From assembly GCA_024638645.1 (NCBI GenBank), contig JAHEJX010000012.1:1-56355 (forward strand): 56,355 nucleotides of DNA. Reading direction: 5' to 3'. Below are positions 7,719 to 15,919 of the stretch, piece after piece. How positions within the stretch are numbered: position 1 is the first letter of the stretch; every line of letters starts with the position of its first letter. The notes beneath the pieces were generated by a model that made no database searches, was not told the origin of the DNA, and was given only the letters and a program-made list of their open reading frames with translations. Made by a program: the position numbers and the translations under genes. The DNA is from Actinomycetes bacterium. GTDB lineage: Bacteria > Actinomycetota > Acidimicrobiia > Spongiisociales > UBA5794.

Positions 7719-8872
7719 AAGGACGCCTTGACCTCATCGAGCAGCGACACAGCCGCGTCGCGCACCTCGGCCGGAATCGATTCAAATGCCAGGAGAGTCT
7801 CCAGCGGCGCAACTGCACCGGTGGGATCCTGCATGCCGAGGTAACGAATGTTGGCTATGTACCAATGGGCCTGCGGTAGGGCGTCGGTTATGGCAAGGCT
7901 CCGCTCCACAAAGGCAAGGCCGGTCTCGACCTCTCCGTTGAGATATGCCATCCAGCCGACGTTGGCAAGAGCTTCCGGATGTTGTTCTCGATCCAGCACC
8001 TCGAGGTAATGGCGCACTGCGTCCGAGAAGTTGCCCTCGTCGAAGTAGCGCCCTGCCAGGGCCAGCCGCATCGGAACGACGTCCGGATTGGCCGCGATGA
8101 CAGCCTCCATCTCTTCGTTGGTGACGGTTGTCAAGTCTCGGGTTTGCTCCTGATCTGCGATGCCACCCGTGATCAGGTCGCCCGGCGCCCGATCGCGCAC
8201 CGTCACTACAACGGCGACAGTGAGCGCAATCGCCCCCACCACCAGAATCCCACCACCGACCAGAGAGCGGGCTCGACTGCGAGTAGGAGCAGGCGCGGCC
8301 TGCGGCTCAGCCTTCGCCAGCGCCTCCTGTTCTGCCAGATAGGACTGGCGGAGTCGAGCAGCCTCGGCGGCATCGAGTTCGCCGGCGGCTTCCTGCACAT
8401 CGAGTTCGGCGATGTCGGTGGCGACAATCCGTCTCGCATCTTCTATGGCGGCTCGAGAAGATGTCACCTCAGGCGCGGTTCCCGATCGCCTCCGCCGCAG
8501 CAGGGCGACGACCCCACCCCCCGCGACGACCAACGGAAGTGCCCACAGCACCGTGCCCCATCCCAGTAGCGGCGGCGACAGCAGCACCCTGTCGTCGTAG
8601 ACGCTGATGTAGTAGCCGAATATCTGCTCATCAGTCATGCCGGAGGCGACCTGTTCGTCAATGAGGTCGCGCAAGTCGGCCGCGATTGAGGACTGGGCGT
8701 CGGCTATCGACTCGCCGTTACAGAAGGGACAGCGCAGCTCGCTCGCAATCCGATGGCTGCGCTCCTGCGGCGTTTCGGGGTTTGTATCACGCGGGATGAG
8801 CCCAACCACGATGAAGGCGAGCAGCCCGACGATCACGCCGACATAGATCGACGAACGCCTCTTCTTGTTCAC
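7715..8872 (-). CDS. ccmH: CcmH-CcmI fusion: cytochrome c maturation thiol/chaperone protein
   Basis: The 385-residue protein joins two Ccm functions. Residues about 30-100 are CcmH-like with the redox motif ELRCPFCNG (Cys48, Cys51), which helps reduce or present the apocytochrome. After a transmembrane helix near 105-122 and a helical linker there is another helix (about 205-227) and a TPR-like C-terminal domain (LALAGRYFDEGNFSDAVRHY and following), as in CcmI, which binds apocytochrome C termini. A signal-anchor helix is at residues 10-26. It overlaps ccmF and ccmG by 4 nt on either side. Confidence 0.9.
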   Translation of the reverse strand: MNKKRRSSIYVGVIVGLLAFIVVGLIPRDTNPETPQERSHRIASELRCPFCNGESIADAQSSIAADLRDLIDEQVASGMTDEQIFGYYISVYDDRVLLSPPLLGWGTVLWALPLVVAGGGVVALLRRRRSGTAPEVTSSRAAIEDARRIVATDIAELDVQEAAGELDAAEAARLRQSYLAEQEALAKAEPQAAPAPTRSRARSLVGGGILVVGAIALTVAVVVTVRDRAPGDLITGGIADQEQTRDLTTVTNEEMEAVIAANPDVVPMRLALAGRYFDEGNFSDAVRHYLEVLDREQHPEALANVGWMAYLNGEVETGLAFVERSLAITDALPQAHWYIANIRYLGMQDPTGAVAPLETLLAFESIPAEVRDAAVSLLDEVKASL

Positions 8873-10914
8873 GCTGCAACCGCCTCACTTGCCGCGGCGT
8901 CCGGCGGGGTCGGCTCTGGATCACCGCGGCTTCGCGCCCGCAACGCATACAAGCCACCGGCGGCGGTGAGTAGGCCTCCCAGCCACAACATCCACATCAA
9001 AGGAAAGACGAAGACTTCGAGCACCAAGGTTCCCTCGGCAGTCAGCCCGGCGAGCGACAGATACACGTCGTCGACGAACCCAGTGCGCACATCGGGCGTC
9101 GCAACAGCCTGCGTCGCGTTCGGATAAAGGTGTACGCGTGGCTCCATGAGACGTATAGGAGTGCTGCAATCGGCTCGCATGAGCGCAACCTCGGCTCCCT
9201 CGACCAGGCGGTTCGGCTCGCTGCGCGAAAACGGACCGAGGTAACCGACGCAGTATTCATCTACGACGGCCGTCTCGCGAAGGCCGATCTCCACGGTCTG
9301 GCGCACGGCCAGACCGGAACTCGTTGCGATGGCCACCGCGACGAGTGCGAGCCCGACATGGGACAGCTGGCCACCCCAATAACCTGGTTCGTTGTTGATC
9401 ACCCGACCGGCAGCTTGCAGCGTCGCTACCCCGGACCGCCGTAGCGCCAGCACCCTCACTGTGTAGTGACGCACAATGACGCCGACGACGAAGCCGCCGA
9501 GAGCAACCGCGATGACAACTGGTATGGAGCGCACCCCGGCGACGATGGCGAAGGCGGCGCCGGCCAAGCCGACGACTGCGCCCGGACGAACCCGTTCCCG
9601 GACAATCTCTCCACGAGCCGAGCGGTATGGCGTGACCGGTCCGACTCCCATGGCAAGCAGCAGAGCAAAGGAGAGCGGGATGGCGGCTCTATCGAAAAAG
9701 GGTCTGCCGACGGTCACCTGATTGCCGGTGAATGCCTCGACCAACAGCGGCAACATCGTGCCGAGCAAGACGGTGAATGCAAACAGCGTCAGCAGGAGAT
9801 TGTTGGCAAGAAACAACCCTTCACGGCTGACCAGCGAGTCGAGCCGGGGTGCCGAGCCAACAACATCGGCCCGCATGGCAAAGAGCCCGAACGCGCCGAC
9901 GATCACGACGCCCAAGAACACAAGCAAGATCGGCCCCACCGCAGACTGCGTGAACGAGTGCACCGAGAAGATGACTCCGGACCGGGTGAGGAACGTGCCG
10001 AGGATGGTGAGGGCGAAGGTGGATATGACGAGCACGACGTTCCACGCTTGGAGCATTCCCCGCTTGCGCTGCACGATTGCCGAGTGAATGAACGCAGTCG
10101 CCACCAGCCACGGCAGGAAGGCGGCGTTCTCAACGGGGTCCCAGGCCCAGTAGCCGCCCCACCCCAGTACCTCGTAAGACCACCAGGCGCCGAGGAGGAT
10201 GCCGGCAGTCAGGAAGGTCCATGCAATCAGAGACCAGCGGTGCGTCACGTCGAGCCACCGACCCCCGGTTTGGCGCAACCACAGTGCAGAAACGGCGTAC
10301 GCAAACGGAACGGTGAACCCGACATAGCCCACATAGAGGAGCGGAGGGTGCACGGCCATCAAGATGTGGTTTTGGAGGAGTGGATTCGGCCCGACGCCGT
10401 CGAGCGGCGCAATCGTGGCAGCGAGCGGGAACCAACTGGAGTCACCGCAGCCTATCTGGCCGGCGGCGGTGCAAACCTCGAATGGGTTCGCAAACGATGC
10501 CATCAGTCCGAACCAGAACACCCCGACGGCCCCCATGATCGCAGCCGCCCCGGCTCCCATTCGATCATTTGGCCCCACCCGCCGCGCCACGAGCCAGGTG
10601 AACACTGCCAATAGCGACCCCCACAACACGATCGAGCCCTCGAGCGCCGCCCATCCACTGGCGAGGAGGAAGACAAACGGCGTGGCGCGAGATGTTGTGT
10701 TGGCGACGTACTTGATGGAGAAGTCATGAGAGAGAATCGCCATCTCGAGCAGGACAAACGAGGCGACTGCCGCGACCAGCAGCACAAGTGCCGGTTGCAT
10801 CAGCTGTTGGGCGTCGACCTCACCGTTGCGGGCAGCGACGACACCTCGGTAGGCGAGCAACGCGGCGGCCCCGACCGAGACAAGGATCGTGAGCAGACCG
10901 ACAACCGCGATCAC
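8869..10914 (-). CDS. ccmF: Cytochrome c heme lyase subunit CcmF
   Basis: The 681-residue polytopic membrane protein belongs to the heme-handling protein family. The tryptophan-rich heme loop is present (GWGGYWAWDPVENAAFLPWL), with conserved His residues in HPPLLYVGYVG and SVHSF flanking it. Together with CcmH it ligates heme delivered by CcmE to apocytochrome c outside the membrane. The C-terminal part has an extracytoplasmic domain and a last helix (VFVFPLMWMLWLGGLLTAAGG). It overlaps ccmE and ccmHI by 4 nt. Confidence 0.97.
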   Translation of the reverse strand: MIAVVGLLTILVSVGAAALLAYRGVVAARNGEVDAQQLMQPALVLLVAAVASFVLLEMAILSHDFSIKYVANTTSRATPFVFLLASGWAALEGSIVLWGSLLAVFTWLVARRVGPNDRMGAGAAAIMGAVGVFWFGLMASFANPFEVCTAAGQIGCGDSSWFPLAATIAPLDGVGPNPLLQNHILMAVHPPLLYVGYVGFTVPFAYAVSALWLRQTGGRWLDVTHRWSLIAWTFLTAGILLGAWWSYEVLGWGGYWAWDPVENAAFLPWLVATAFIHSAIVQRKRGMLQAWNVVLVISTFALTILGTFLTRSGVIFSVHSFTQSAVGPILLVFLGVVIVGAFGLFAMRADVVGSAPRLDSLVSREGLFLANNLLLTLFAFTVLLGTMLPLLVEAFTGNQVTVGRPFFDRAAIPLSFALLLAMGVGPVTPYRSARGEIVRERVRPGAVVGLAGAAFAIVAGVRSIPVVIAVALGGFVVGVIVRHYTVRVLALRRSGVATLQAAGRVINNEPGYWGGQLSHVGLALVAVAIATSSGLAVRQTVEIGLRETAVVDEYCVGYLGPFSRSEPNRLVEGAEVALMRADCSTPIRLMEPRVHLYPNATQAVATPDVRTGFVDDVYLSLAGLTAEGTLVLEVFVFPLMWMLWLGGLLTAAGGLYALRARSRGDPEPTPPDAAASEAVAA

Positions 10915-11318
10915 GAACAGGCGACCGCCGGTCTCTCATAGTCACCCTCATCTGTCGTGTACACCTCGTCGTGCTTGATCAGCATGGTGTCCGAATGGAA
11001 TATCGCGCCGTCCCAGCTGCCTTCGAGCACGACGCCGATCCCTTCGCGAAACAGATCCTGTGGCGCGCCCTGATGGACGACATCGACAGCCATCCTCCCG
11101 TCGCAAACGGCAAACGACACGGTGTTGGCAGTCTGGGTCACGGTGCCGGCAGCCACCTGGCCTCCCAGGCGCAGCCGCGCCTCGGAGTCAGCAGCTTCCT
11201 GCGCAACTTCGGTCGGCGTCTTGAAGTAGACGAGATTGCTCGTCAGCGTGACGATCAAGAAGGCGAGAACGATAACCACCAACCCGGCCGGCAGCAGGAA
11301 ACGCCAATAACGTTTCAC
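10911..11318 (-). CDS. ccmE: Heme chaperone CcmE
   Basis: The protein (135 residues from GTG 11318) has one N-terminal transmembrane helix and an OB-fold domain. It holds heme covalently on the way from CcmC to CcmF; the heme-binding His116 and Tyr120 are in KHDEVY, as in the classical HDENY motif. I chose GTG 11318, one nucleotide after the ccmD stop, because the longer reading to 11390 overlaps ccmD almost completely and adds an untypical 24-residue head. It overlaps ccmF by 4 nt. Confidence 0.92.
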   Translation of the reverse strand: MKRYWRFLLPAGLVVIVLAFLIVTLTSNLVYFKTPTEVAQEAADSEARLRLGGQVAAGTVTQTANTVSFAVCDGRMAVDVVHQGAPQDLFREGIGVVLEGSWDGAIFHSDTMLIKHDEVYTTDEGDYERPAVACS

Positions 11319-11319
11319 T

Positions 11320-11442
11320 TCAGCCGCTGCCTTTGGCGCGTTGCCGGGCGCTGCTGAGTCGGTGACCCAGCCAAAGGCTATATGCACCAAGCGATCCGAC
11401 CATTGCTAGGTAGCCGACGAACACCCAACCCCATTCACCCAT
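11320..11442 (-). CDS. ccmD: CcmD, small membrane protein of the CcmABC(D) complex
   Basis: A 40-codon gene lies between ccmC and ccmE. It begins MGEWGWVFVGYLAMVG, has a single transmembrane helix and then a basic cytoplasmic tail (LGHRLSSARQRAKG), exactly the build of CcmD, which helps release holo-CcmE from CcmC. The ATG overlaps the ccmC stop as TAATG, and the stop lies one nucleotide before the ccmE GTG. Position, length and topology agree; sequence identity in this family is always low. Confidence 0.88.
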   Translation of the reverse strand: MGEWGWVFVGYLAMVGSLGAYSLWLGHRLSSARQRAKGSG

Positions 11443-12164
11443 TAGCGATCTCCCGTTAGCTGTGGGGCGCTCACGGCATCACCAGCGACCATCGACACAT
11501 CCGGGTCGGACGTCTCGTATTCAAACTCGAGTTGGGCCAGCTCGCGACGCTGCATGACCAGCTGCCAAGACAGCAGCGCGAAAGCAATGAAGGCGGCATA
11601 GAAGGCAACAAGCAATGGGGTGTCCATTTGTATCTCACCGGGCCTGGCAATCGTCCCTGGCTGATGGATATCGCGCCACCAGGTCACAGAGAAGTGGACG
11701 ATCGGAATCTGGACGATCGACAGCATTCCCAAAACTGCGGCGCGGCGCGCTCGAACCTCGGGATCGGGGATGGCGCGGCGCAGCGCCAGGTAGCCGAGAT
11801 ACACAAAGAACATGATGGCCGTGAGGGTGAGCCGGGCAGACCACGTCCAGAAGACTCCCCAGGTCGGCTTGGCCCAGATCATCCCGATGATGATCGTCAA
11901 GCCCGTGAACACGGCGCCGACCTCTGCCGTTGCGAGAGCGATGTGGTCCCACTTCATGTCCCGGGTGGCCAAGTACATGCCTGAGCCAATCAAGGTGATT
12001 GTGAATGCGATGTAGGCAATGGCGATCGAAGGAACGTGCAGGAAGAAGAGCCGGGAGGACTGCCCGAGGTTGACCTCGCGTGGCGAGGCGAACGCCAGGA
12101 TGAGGGCAACAACGACCGCAACTGCCGTCGCCCGCCCCAGCCAAGTCCCCTTAACTGATGTCAT
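11442..12164 (-). CDS. ccmC: Heme handling membrane protein CcmC
   Basis: The 240-residue protein has six transmembrane helices and the CcmC tryptophan loop TWGVFWTWSARLT, with flanking histidines in FLHVPS and IVHFSVTWWRDIHQP as heme ligands. It loads heme on CcmE. The canonical loop reads WWxWDARLT; here the Asp is Ser. The start is ATG 12164, giving a 4-nt overlap with ccmB; the frame stays open further upstream but lacks family character. The C-terminal tail of about 30 residues is acidic and not conserved. Confidence 0.95.
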   Translation of the reverse strand: MTSVKGTWLGRATAVAVVVALILAFASPREVNLGQSSRLFFLHVPSIAIAYIAFTITLIGSGMYLATRDMKWDHIALATAEVGAVFTGLTIIIGMIWAKPTWGVFWTWSARLTLTAIMFFVYLGYLALRRAIPDPEVRARRAAVLGMLSIVQIPIVHFSVTWWRDIHQPGTIARPGEIQMDTPLLVAFYAAFIAFALLSWQLVMQRRELAQLEFEYETSDPDVSMVAGDAVSAPQLTGDR

Positions 12165-12835
12165 CGTGTCTCCTGCAGCGGCCGTGCGGTGAGCACTCCG
12201 ACGATCAGCAAGACCAATACAACAGTGACCATCAGGAGCAGCCACGGAAGAATACTCTCGCCAAGGCGCAACCCATCCAGGGCCTGAGTGGCTCCAAGAA
12301 GCAGTGGCACGGCGAGGGGGGCCACCAACAGCGGGACCAGGGCAGGCCCGGTGGCCACGCTGCCTGCAATTGCCGCCGCCAGGCTTCCGATCAGGGCGAG
12401 GCCCGCTCCTGCAATGACGAGGATCAGCGGCAGCCACCACCAGCCGCTCAGACTGACGTCATAGAGCGCAATGGTTGCCAGCCCGACCACAACTTCGAAT
12501 GCGAGCAGGAAGACAAAGCTGGCCATGGCTCGCCCGACGAAACCGGCTGCCGGGTCGAGGCCGAGCAAGCGGTTGAGGTCGCGCTGTTGCGGCGAATCTG
12601 CGGCTGTGGTCCTGACCGTGACGAGAACTCCGAAGAGCAGAACGACAACCCAGTAGAGGCCCGGGCCCAGTTCGCGCAAGCGAGGTATATCGGCGCCAAC
12701 GGCAAGCGGAATGAGCAGCATCGCAACCACGCCAAAGGGAATGGTCACCCACAACACCTCGCCACGACGCCTTTCGCGCGCCATATCACGCCGAGCTGCG
12801 ACCAGCGCCTGATCAACAAGACCGGGACGGTTCAC
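12161..12835 (-). CDS. ccmB: Cytochrome c maturation ABC transporter permease CcmB
   Basis: The 224-residue protein has six hydrophobic helices and the CcmB pattern: a basic N terminus (AARRDMARERRRGE), then PFGVVAMLLIPL, LLGLDPAAGFVGRAMASFVF and LLVAPLAVPLLLGATQAL. With CcmA it forms the ABC module that drives release of heme-loaded CcmE. The start is GTG, overlapping the ccmA stop as GTGA. Confidence 0.95.
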   Translation of the reverse strand: MNRPGLVDQALVAARRDMARERRRGEVLWVTIPFGVVAMLLIPLAVGADIPRLRELGPGLYWVVVLLFGVLVTVRTTAADSPQQRDLNRLLGLDPAAGFVGRAMASFVFLLAFEVVVGLATIALYDVSLSGWWWLPLILVIAGAGLALIGSLAAAIAGSVATGPALVPLLVAPLAVPLLLGATQALDGLRLGESILPWLLLMVTVVLVLLIVGVLTARPLQETR

Positions 12836-13461
12836 GAGATGACTCCCGATTCCAACAGCACCTGGCGGTCCGTGAGCCTGTCCACCTGGATTCGATCATG
12901 TGAGGCGACGACGGCACACCCACCGGCAGCCGTGACCGACTCCACTAAGTGGGCAACTAGGGCTACCGCAGACTCATCGAGAGCCGAGTGAGGCTCGTCG
13001 AGCAGTAACAGGTCGGGCTGCAGCATCAATTCGCGAGCAATCTCGCAGCGACGCGCCATTCCGTGAGAAGCAGCTTCGACGGGCCGGTCGGCGGCGCCGG
13101 CCAGACCCACTGTCTCGAGCACTTTGTCGACTTGGGACGGTTCAACGCCGGTCACATCTGCGACATATTGGAGGTTGGCCCGTATCGAGAGTTCTGGGTA
13201 CAAGGCAGGCGTATGACCGATGAGCCCGATGCGGCCCCGAACATCAAAACGTCCGTCCCCGGTCAGATCACAACCGAGCACGTGCACGGTGCCTGCAGAC
13301 GAAGGCAAGAGCGTCGCCAGAATCCGCAGCACCGTCGTTTTGCCGGCGCCGTTTGGCCCGTAGAGGGCAACGGCTTCGCCGGCCGCAACGTCGAGATCTA
13401 CTTCACGGAGTATGACGGTGCCGCCGATGCGCGCTGCAACGCCTCGAAGCTCGATAAGCAT
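12832..13461 (-). CDS. ccmA: Cytochrome c maturation ABC transporter ATPase CcmA
   Basis: The 209-residue ABC ATPase has Walker A GPNGAGKT (residues 35-42), Walker B LLLLDEP with the catalytic Glu, and switch His in ASHDR. The signature is SHGMARR in place of LSGGQ, a deviation that is tolerated in this family. It energises the CcmBC(D) complex. It is the first gene of the ccm operon. TACACT lies exactly 6 nt upstream of the ATG, indicating a leaderless operon promoter. Confidence 0.95.
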   Translation of the reverse strand: MLIELRGVAARIGGTVILREVDLDVAAGEAVALYGPNGAGKTTVLRILATLLPSSAGTVHVLGCDLTGDGRFDVRGRIGLIGHTPALYPELSIRANLQYVADVTGVEPSQVDKVLETVGLAGAADRPVEAASHGMARRCEIARELMLQPDLLLLDEPHSALDESAVALVAHLVESVTAAGGCAVVASHDRIQVDRLTDRQVLLESGVIS

Positions 13462-13503
13462 GCCAGAAGTGTATTGCGCCCACGCAACCCAGTCGGCATC
13501 CGC

Positions 13504-15123
13504 CTAGGGAACGCCGGTCACGTCCTCACAAGAGTCAGCGGTGTCGCTGCCCCCTCCACCGTCGCAGGCGTCCTGGCCGCCTCCCCCGGTGAGGTCATCG
13601 TTGCCGTTGCCGCCGATGATGGAGTCACCGCCGCTGCCACCCAAGAGGGTGTCGTGGGAGCCACTCCCCTTGAGTGTGTCCGCCCCGTCGCCCCCAAAGA
13701 TCTTGTCTCTGGCGGCCCCACCCTTGACTGTGTCTTTACCGGTGCCCCCGTAGAGGGTATCGGCGTTCTCGTTGCCGATGACGAGATCTGCCCCGGGCCC
13801 GCCCTTCAAGATGTCATTGCCCTTGTTACCGCGCAGCTCGTCATTGCCGAGGCCGCCGTCGATGCGATCGCCCCGCTTACCTCCGATGGCGGTGTCGTCA
13901 CCTGGGCCCAGACAGATCCGGTCGAAGCCTTCGGCCCCCACAACGTGGTCGTTACCTCCGAAAGTCACAATGACGTCGTCGCCGGGGGTGCCTGAGATGA
14001 CGTCGTCGCCTGAAGTGCCGACGATCGTGGCGGGGCGCCCGAAACATTCATGATCCTGGTTGGTGAAGACCGCCTGCCATATGGGACTGATCTGGCCCTC
14101 CCTGATCATGACCATCCGGTCATTGGTGGGGCTGATAGCCAGCGCCTCGCCTTTCATCCCCGACTGGGCCTGGCAAGGAGCATCGTGATCGTTCTCGAAG
14201 GTCGAGATGACGCTTTCGGACGCATCCCGATGCCAGTAGAAGGTCTCCTCCGTGTTCTTGATCGCAATGATCGTGCCGTCAGTTGAGATATCGGCAGCAC
14301 TGATCCCAAATACGTCCTCCACGTCCTTGGCCCTGACGTATGTCTCCACCGTGGCGAGGCGAACCGTGTTGATGTTGCTCGGGAAGAGATCGGCGGCCTT
14401 GACCTTGTAAACGAACGAGTAGAGCCGCGGCAGCCCTGAGGCATCGGCCAGATCTCCGTTCTCGTCGATGGCGTGGAGGCCCTTCTCAAAGAGGATGAGG
14501 TCGCCGGACACAGGGTCCACGAACATGCCTTCTACATTGCGCGGCTTGATGAGGTTCGGGTTCTGGTAGCTCTGGTATTCGAATCGAGTGCCATCGAGGG
14601 CACTCTCGCTCACGTTGATCGTGATCGGGTTTTGCGGATCAGGTGTGAACACGGGCTCGGGGAACCGAAACACCGAGGCGAACTCACGCGTCGGGTTGTT
14701 GTCACCGGTATCGCTGAGGTAGAGATAATTGGGGTCGCCACCTGGCCCGGGCCCGAACGAAATGTCCTCGAGCTCGACGAAGCGTGATCCGGGAACCGTT
14801 GGATTACCGGGCGAAAGGTTGAACTGCACCGTCGCCAAGAGATCCCCGTTCTGGTTGACCGCATAGATCCGGTTGTTCTCGTCGTCGCTCTTGGCTGGGT
14901 CATCGTCGTTGTGCGTCCACATCACCCCAGGCATCTGGCGCGACAGCACGAGCCCGGACGCCTCGTTGAGAGCGGGCACAGCCATTCTCTCGTTGTTAGT
15001 GACCGAGATGTTGAAGCACCCGGTGACGGCCTCCGCATCGGGTGCGGGCGCGCCAATGAGAGCGAGCGAAGTCGCAATCATCAATAGCGAAGTGAGGACG
15101 CCCCAGCGCGGCGAACGTGTCAT
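13504..15123 (-). CDS. Secreted propeller-like protein with RTX calcium-binding repeats
   Basis: From ATG 15123 (539 residues) a signal peptide ends near DAEAVTG. Residues about 40-380 form a repetitive beta domain with motifs WTHNDDD, FGPGPGGDPNYLYLSDTGDN, FRFPEP, MFVDPVSGDLILF and KGEALAI. The lipoprotein at 32982-33998 has the same motifs. The last 165 residues are about fifteen GGxGxDxLxG nonapeptides that fold into a calcium-binding beta roll. It is exported and calcium-stabilised; the enzymatic role, if any, is unknown (an esterase-like or sugar-binding propeller is possible). The GC-rich repeats make long false ORFs on the other strand. Confidence 0.85.
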   Translation of the reverse strand: MTRSPRWGVLTSLLMIATSLALIGAPAPDAEAVTGCFNISVTNNERMAVPALNEASGLVLSRQMPGVMWTHNDDDPAKSDDENNRIYAVNQNGDLLATVQFNLSPGNPTVPGSRFVELEDISFGPGPGGDPNYLYLSDTGDNNPTREFASVFRFPEPVFTPDPQNPITINVSESALDGTRFEYQSYQNPNLIKPRNVEGMFVDPVSGDLILFEKGLHAIDENGDLADASGLPRLYSFVYKVKAADLFPSNINTVRLATVETYVRAKDVEDVFGISAADISTDGTIIAIKNTEETFYWHRDASESVISTFENDHDAPCQAQSGMKGEALAISPTNDRMVMIREGQISPIWQAVFTNQDHECFGRPATIVGTSGDDVISGTPGDDVIVTFGGNDHVVGAEGFDRICLGPGDDTAIGGKRGDRIDGGLGNDELRGNKGNDILKGGPGADLVIGNENADTLYGGTGKDTVKGGAARDKIFGGDGADTLKGSGSHDTLLGGSGGDSIIGGNGNDDLTGGGGQDACDGGGGSDTADSCEDVTGVP

Positions 15124-15288
15124 TCCCCTGATTCCCTTGGCCCTTGCCCGGGTGCACCGAGCAAGGCAATGGTACCAGCATGAACTCGCAACCAAGGGGG
15201 CTGAAAAGCTCGCCGCTGCATTGACTAGTCCCAGGAATACCAGATGAGGCGGCAGCGTTGACCTGCTGAGCTAATCAAGGAATGAACC

Positions 15289-15675
15289 GTGGCAACAGTG
15301 GAACTGACCAAAGACACTTTCGAGGAGACCATCGTCAACAACGACACGGTGATCGTGGACTTCTGGGCCGAGTGGTGCGGACCATGCAAGCAATTCGCTC
15401 CCACTTTCGAGAAGGTCTCTGCCGAGCACCCCGAAATCGTGTTTGCCAAAGTCGACACCGAAGACCAGCAGGAGTTGGCGGGTTACTTCAACATTCGGTC
15501 GATACCGACGCTGATGATCTTCCGTGACCAGATCGGCATCTACTCACAGCCGGGGGCCCTGCCGGAGCCGGCATTGCGCGATCTGATCGACCAAGCCATG
15601 GCCCTCGACATGGAAGCGGTTCGCGAAGAAGTCGAAGCTGAGCACGACCACGACCACAGCCACCAGTCGCAGTAG
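15289..15675 (+). CDS. trxA: Thioredoxin with histidine-rich tail
   Basis: The 128-residue protein is a classical thioredoxin: WAEWCGPCK (Cys30, Cys33), the cis-Pro loop IRSIPTLMIF and the usual helices. It reduces cytoplasmic disulfides. It starts at GTG 15289 with AAGGA at good distance. It is about 20 residues longer than E. coli thioredoxin and ends in a His/Asp tail (EHDHDHSHQSQ) that could bind a metal. No thioredoxin reductase is near. Confidence 0.95.
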   Translation: MATVELTKDTFEETIVNNDTVIVDFWAEWCGPCKQFAPTFEKVSAEHPEIVFAKVDTEDQQELAGYFNIRSIPTLMIFRDQIGIYSQPGALPEPALRDLIDQAMALDMEAVREEVEAEHDHDHSHQSQ

Positions 15676-15715
15676 CTGAAAGGCTCGCCACCTTCTTGTG
15701 ACGTAGGCTCGCCTC

Positions 15716-15919
15716 ATGTCGAGGCGCCAAGAAGAGCCGGTGTTCATTGCCGAATACAGAGATCGCACTTCGGCTGAGGCGGCATGGTCAGTACTCACCG
15801 AAGCCGGAATCGCTTCGGTGGTCATTACGGACGACCCGCCATGGGGGCCGAGCACCCATCGGATTCAGGTGTCGCGGCGCGACGCGCCGACAGCAATCGA
15901 GTCGCTCAACTCGCCCTAG
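15716..15919 (+). CDS. Small DUF2007-like putative signal-transducing protein
   Basis: The 67-residue protein has the beta-alpha-beta pattern of DUF2007 (a PII-like fold): VFIAEYRDRTSAEAAWSVL, AGIASVVITDDPP and IQVSRRDAPTAIESL. The function is not known. TAGGCT lies 6 nt before the ATG, so it is probably leaderless. Its stop overlaps the stop of the convergent kinase gene within CCTAGG. Confidence 0.65.
   Translation: MSRRQEEPVFIAEYRDRTSAEAAWSVLTEAGIASVVITDDPPWGPSTHRIQVSRRDAPTAIESLNSP

Noticed and set aside
9466-10614. 382-codon plus-strand frame opposite ccmF
   Set aside because: Polar, Arg/Gln/Asp-rich translation of a hydrophobic gene's complement; ccmF has clear family motifs.
13063-13995. 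310-codon plus-strand frame over ccmA and the RTX repeats
   Set aside because: Antisense to two genes with clear motifs; its composition follows from their codon bias.
15681-15713. Direct repeat AGGCTCGCC at 15681-15689 and 15705-15713
   Set aside because: Only 9 bp and likely chance; the second copy overlaps the proposed -10 and spacer of the gene at 15716.
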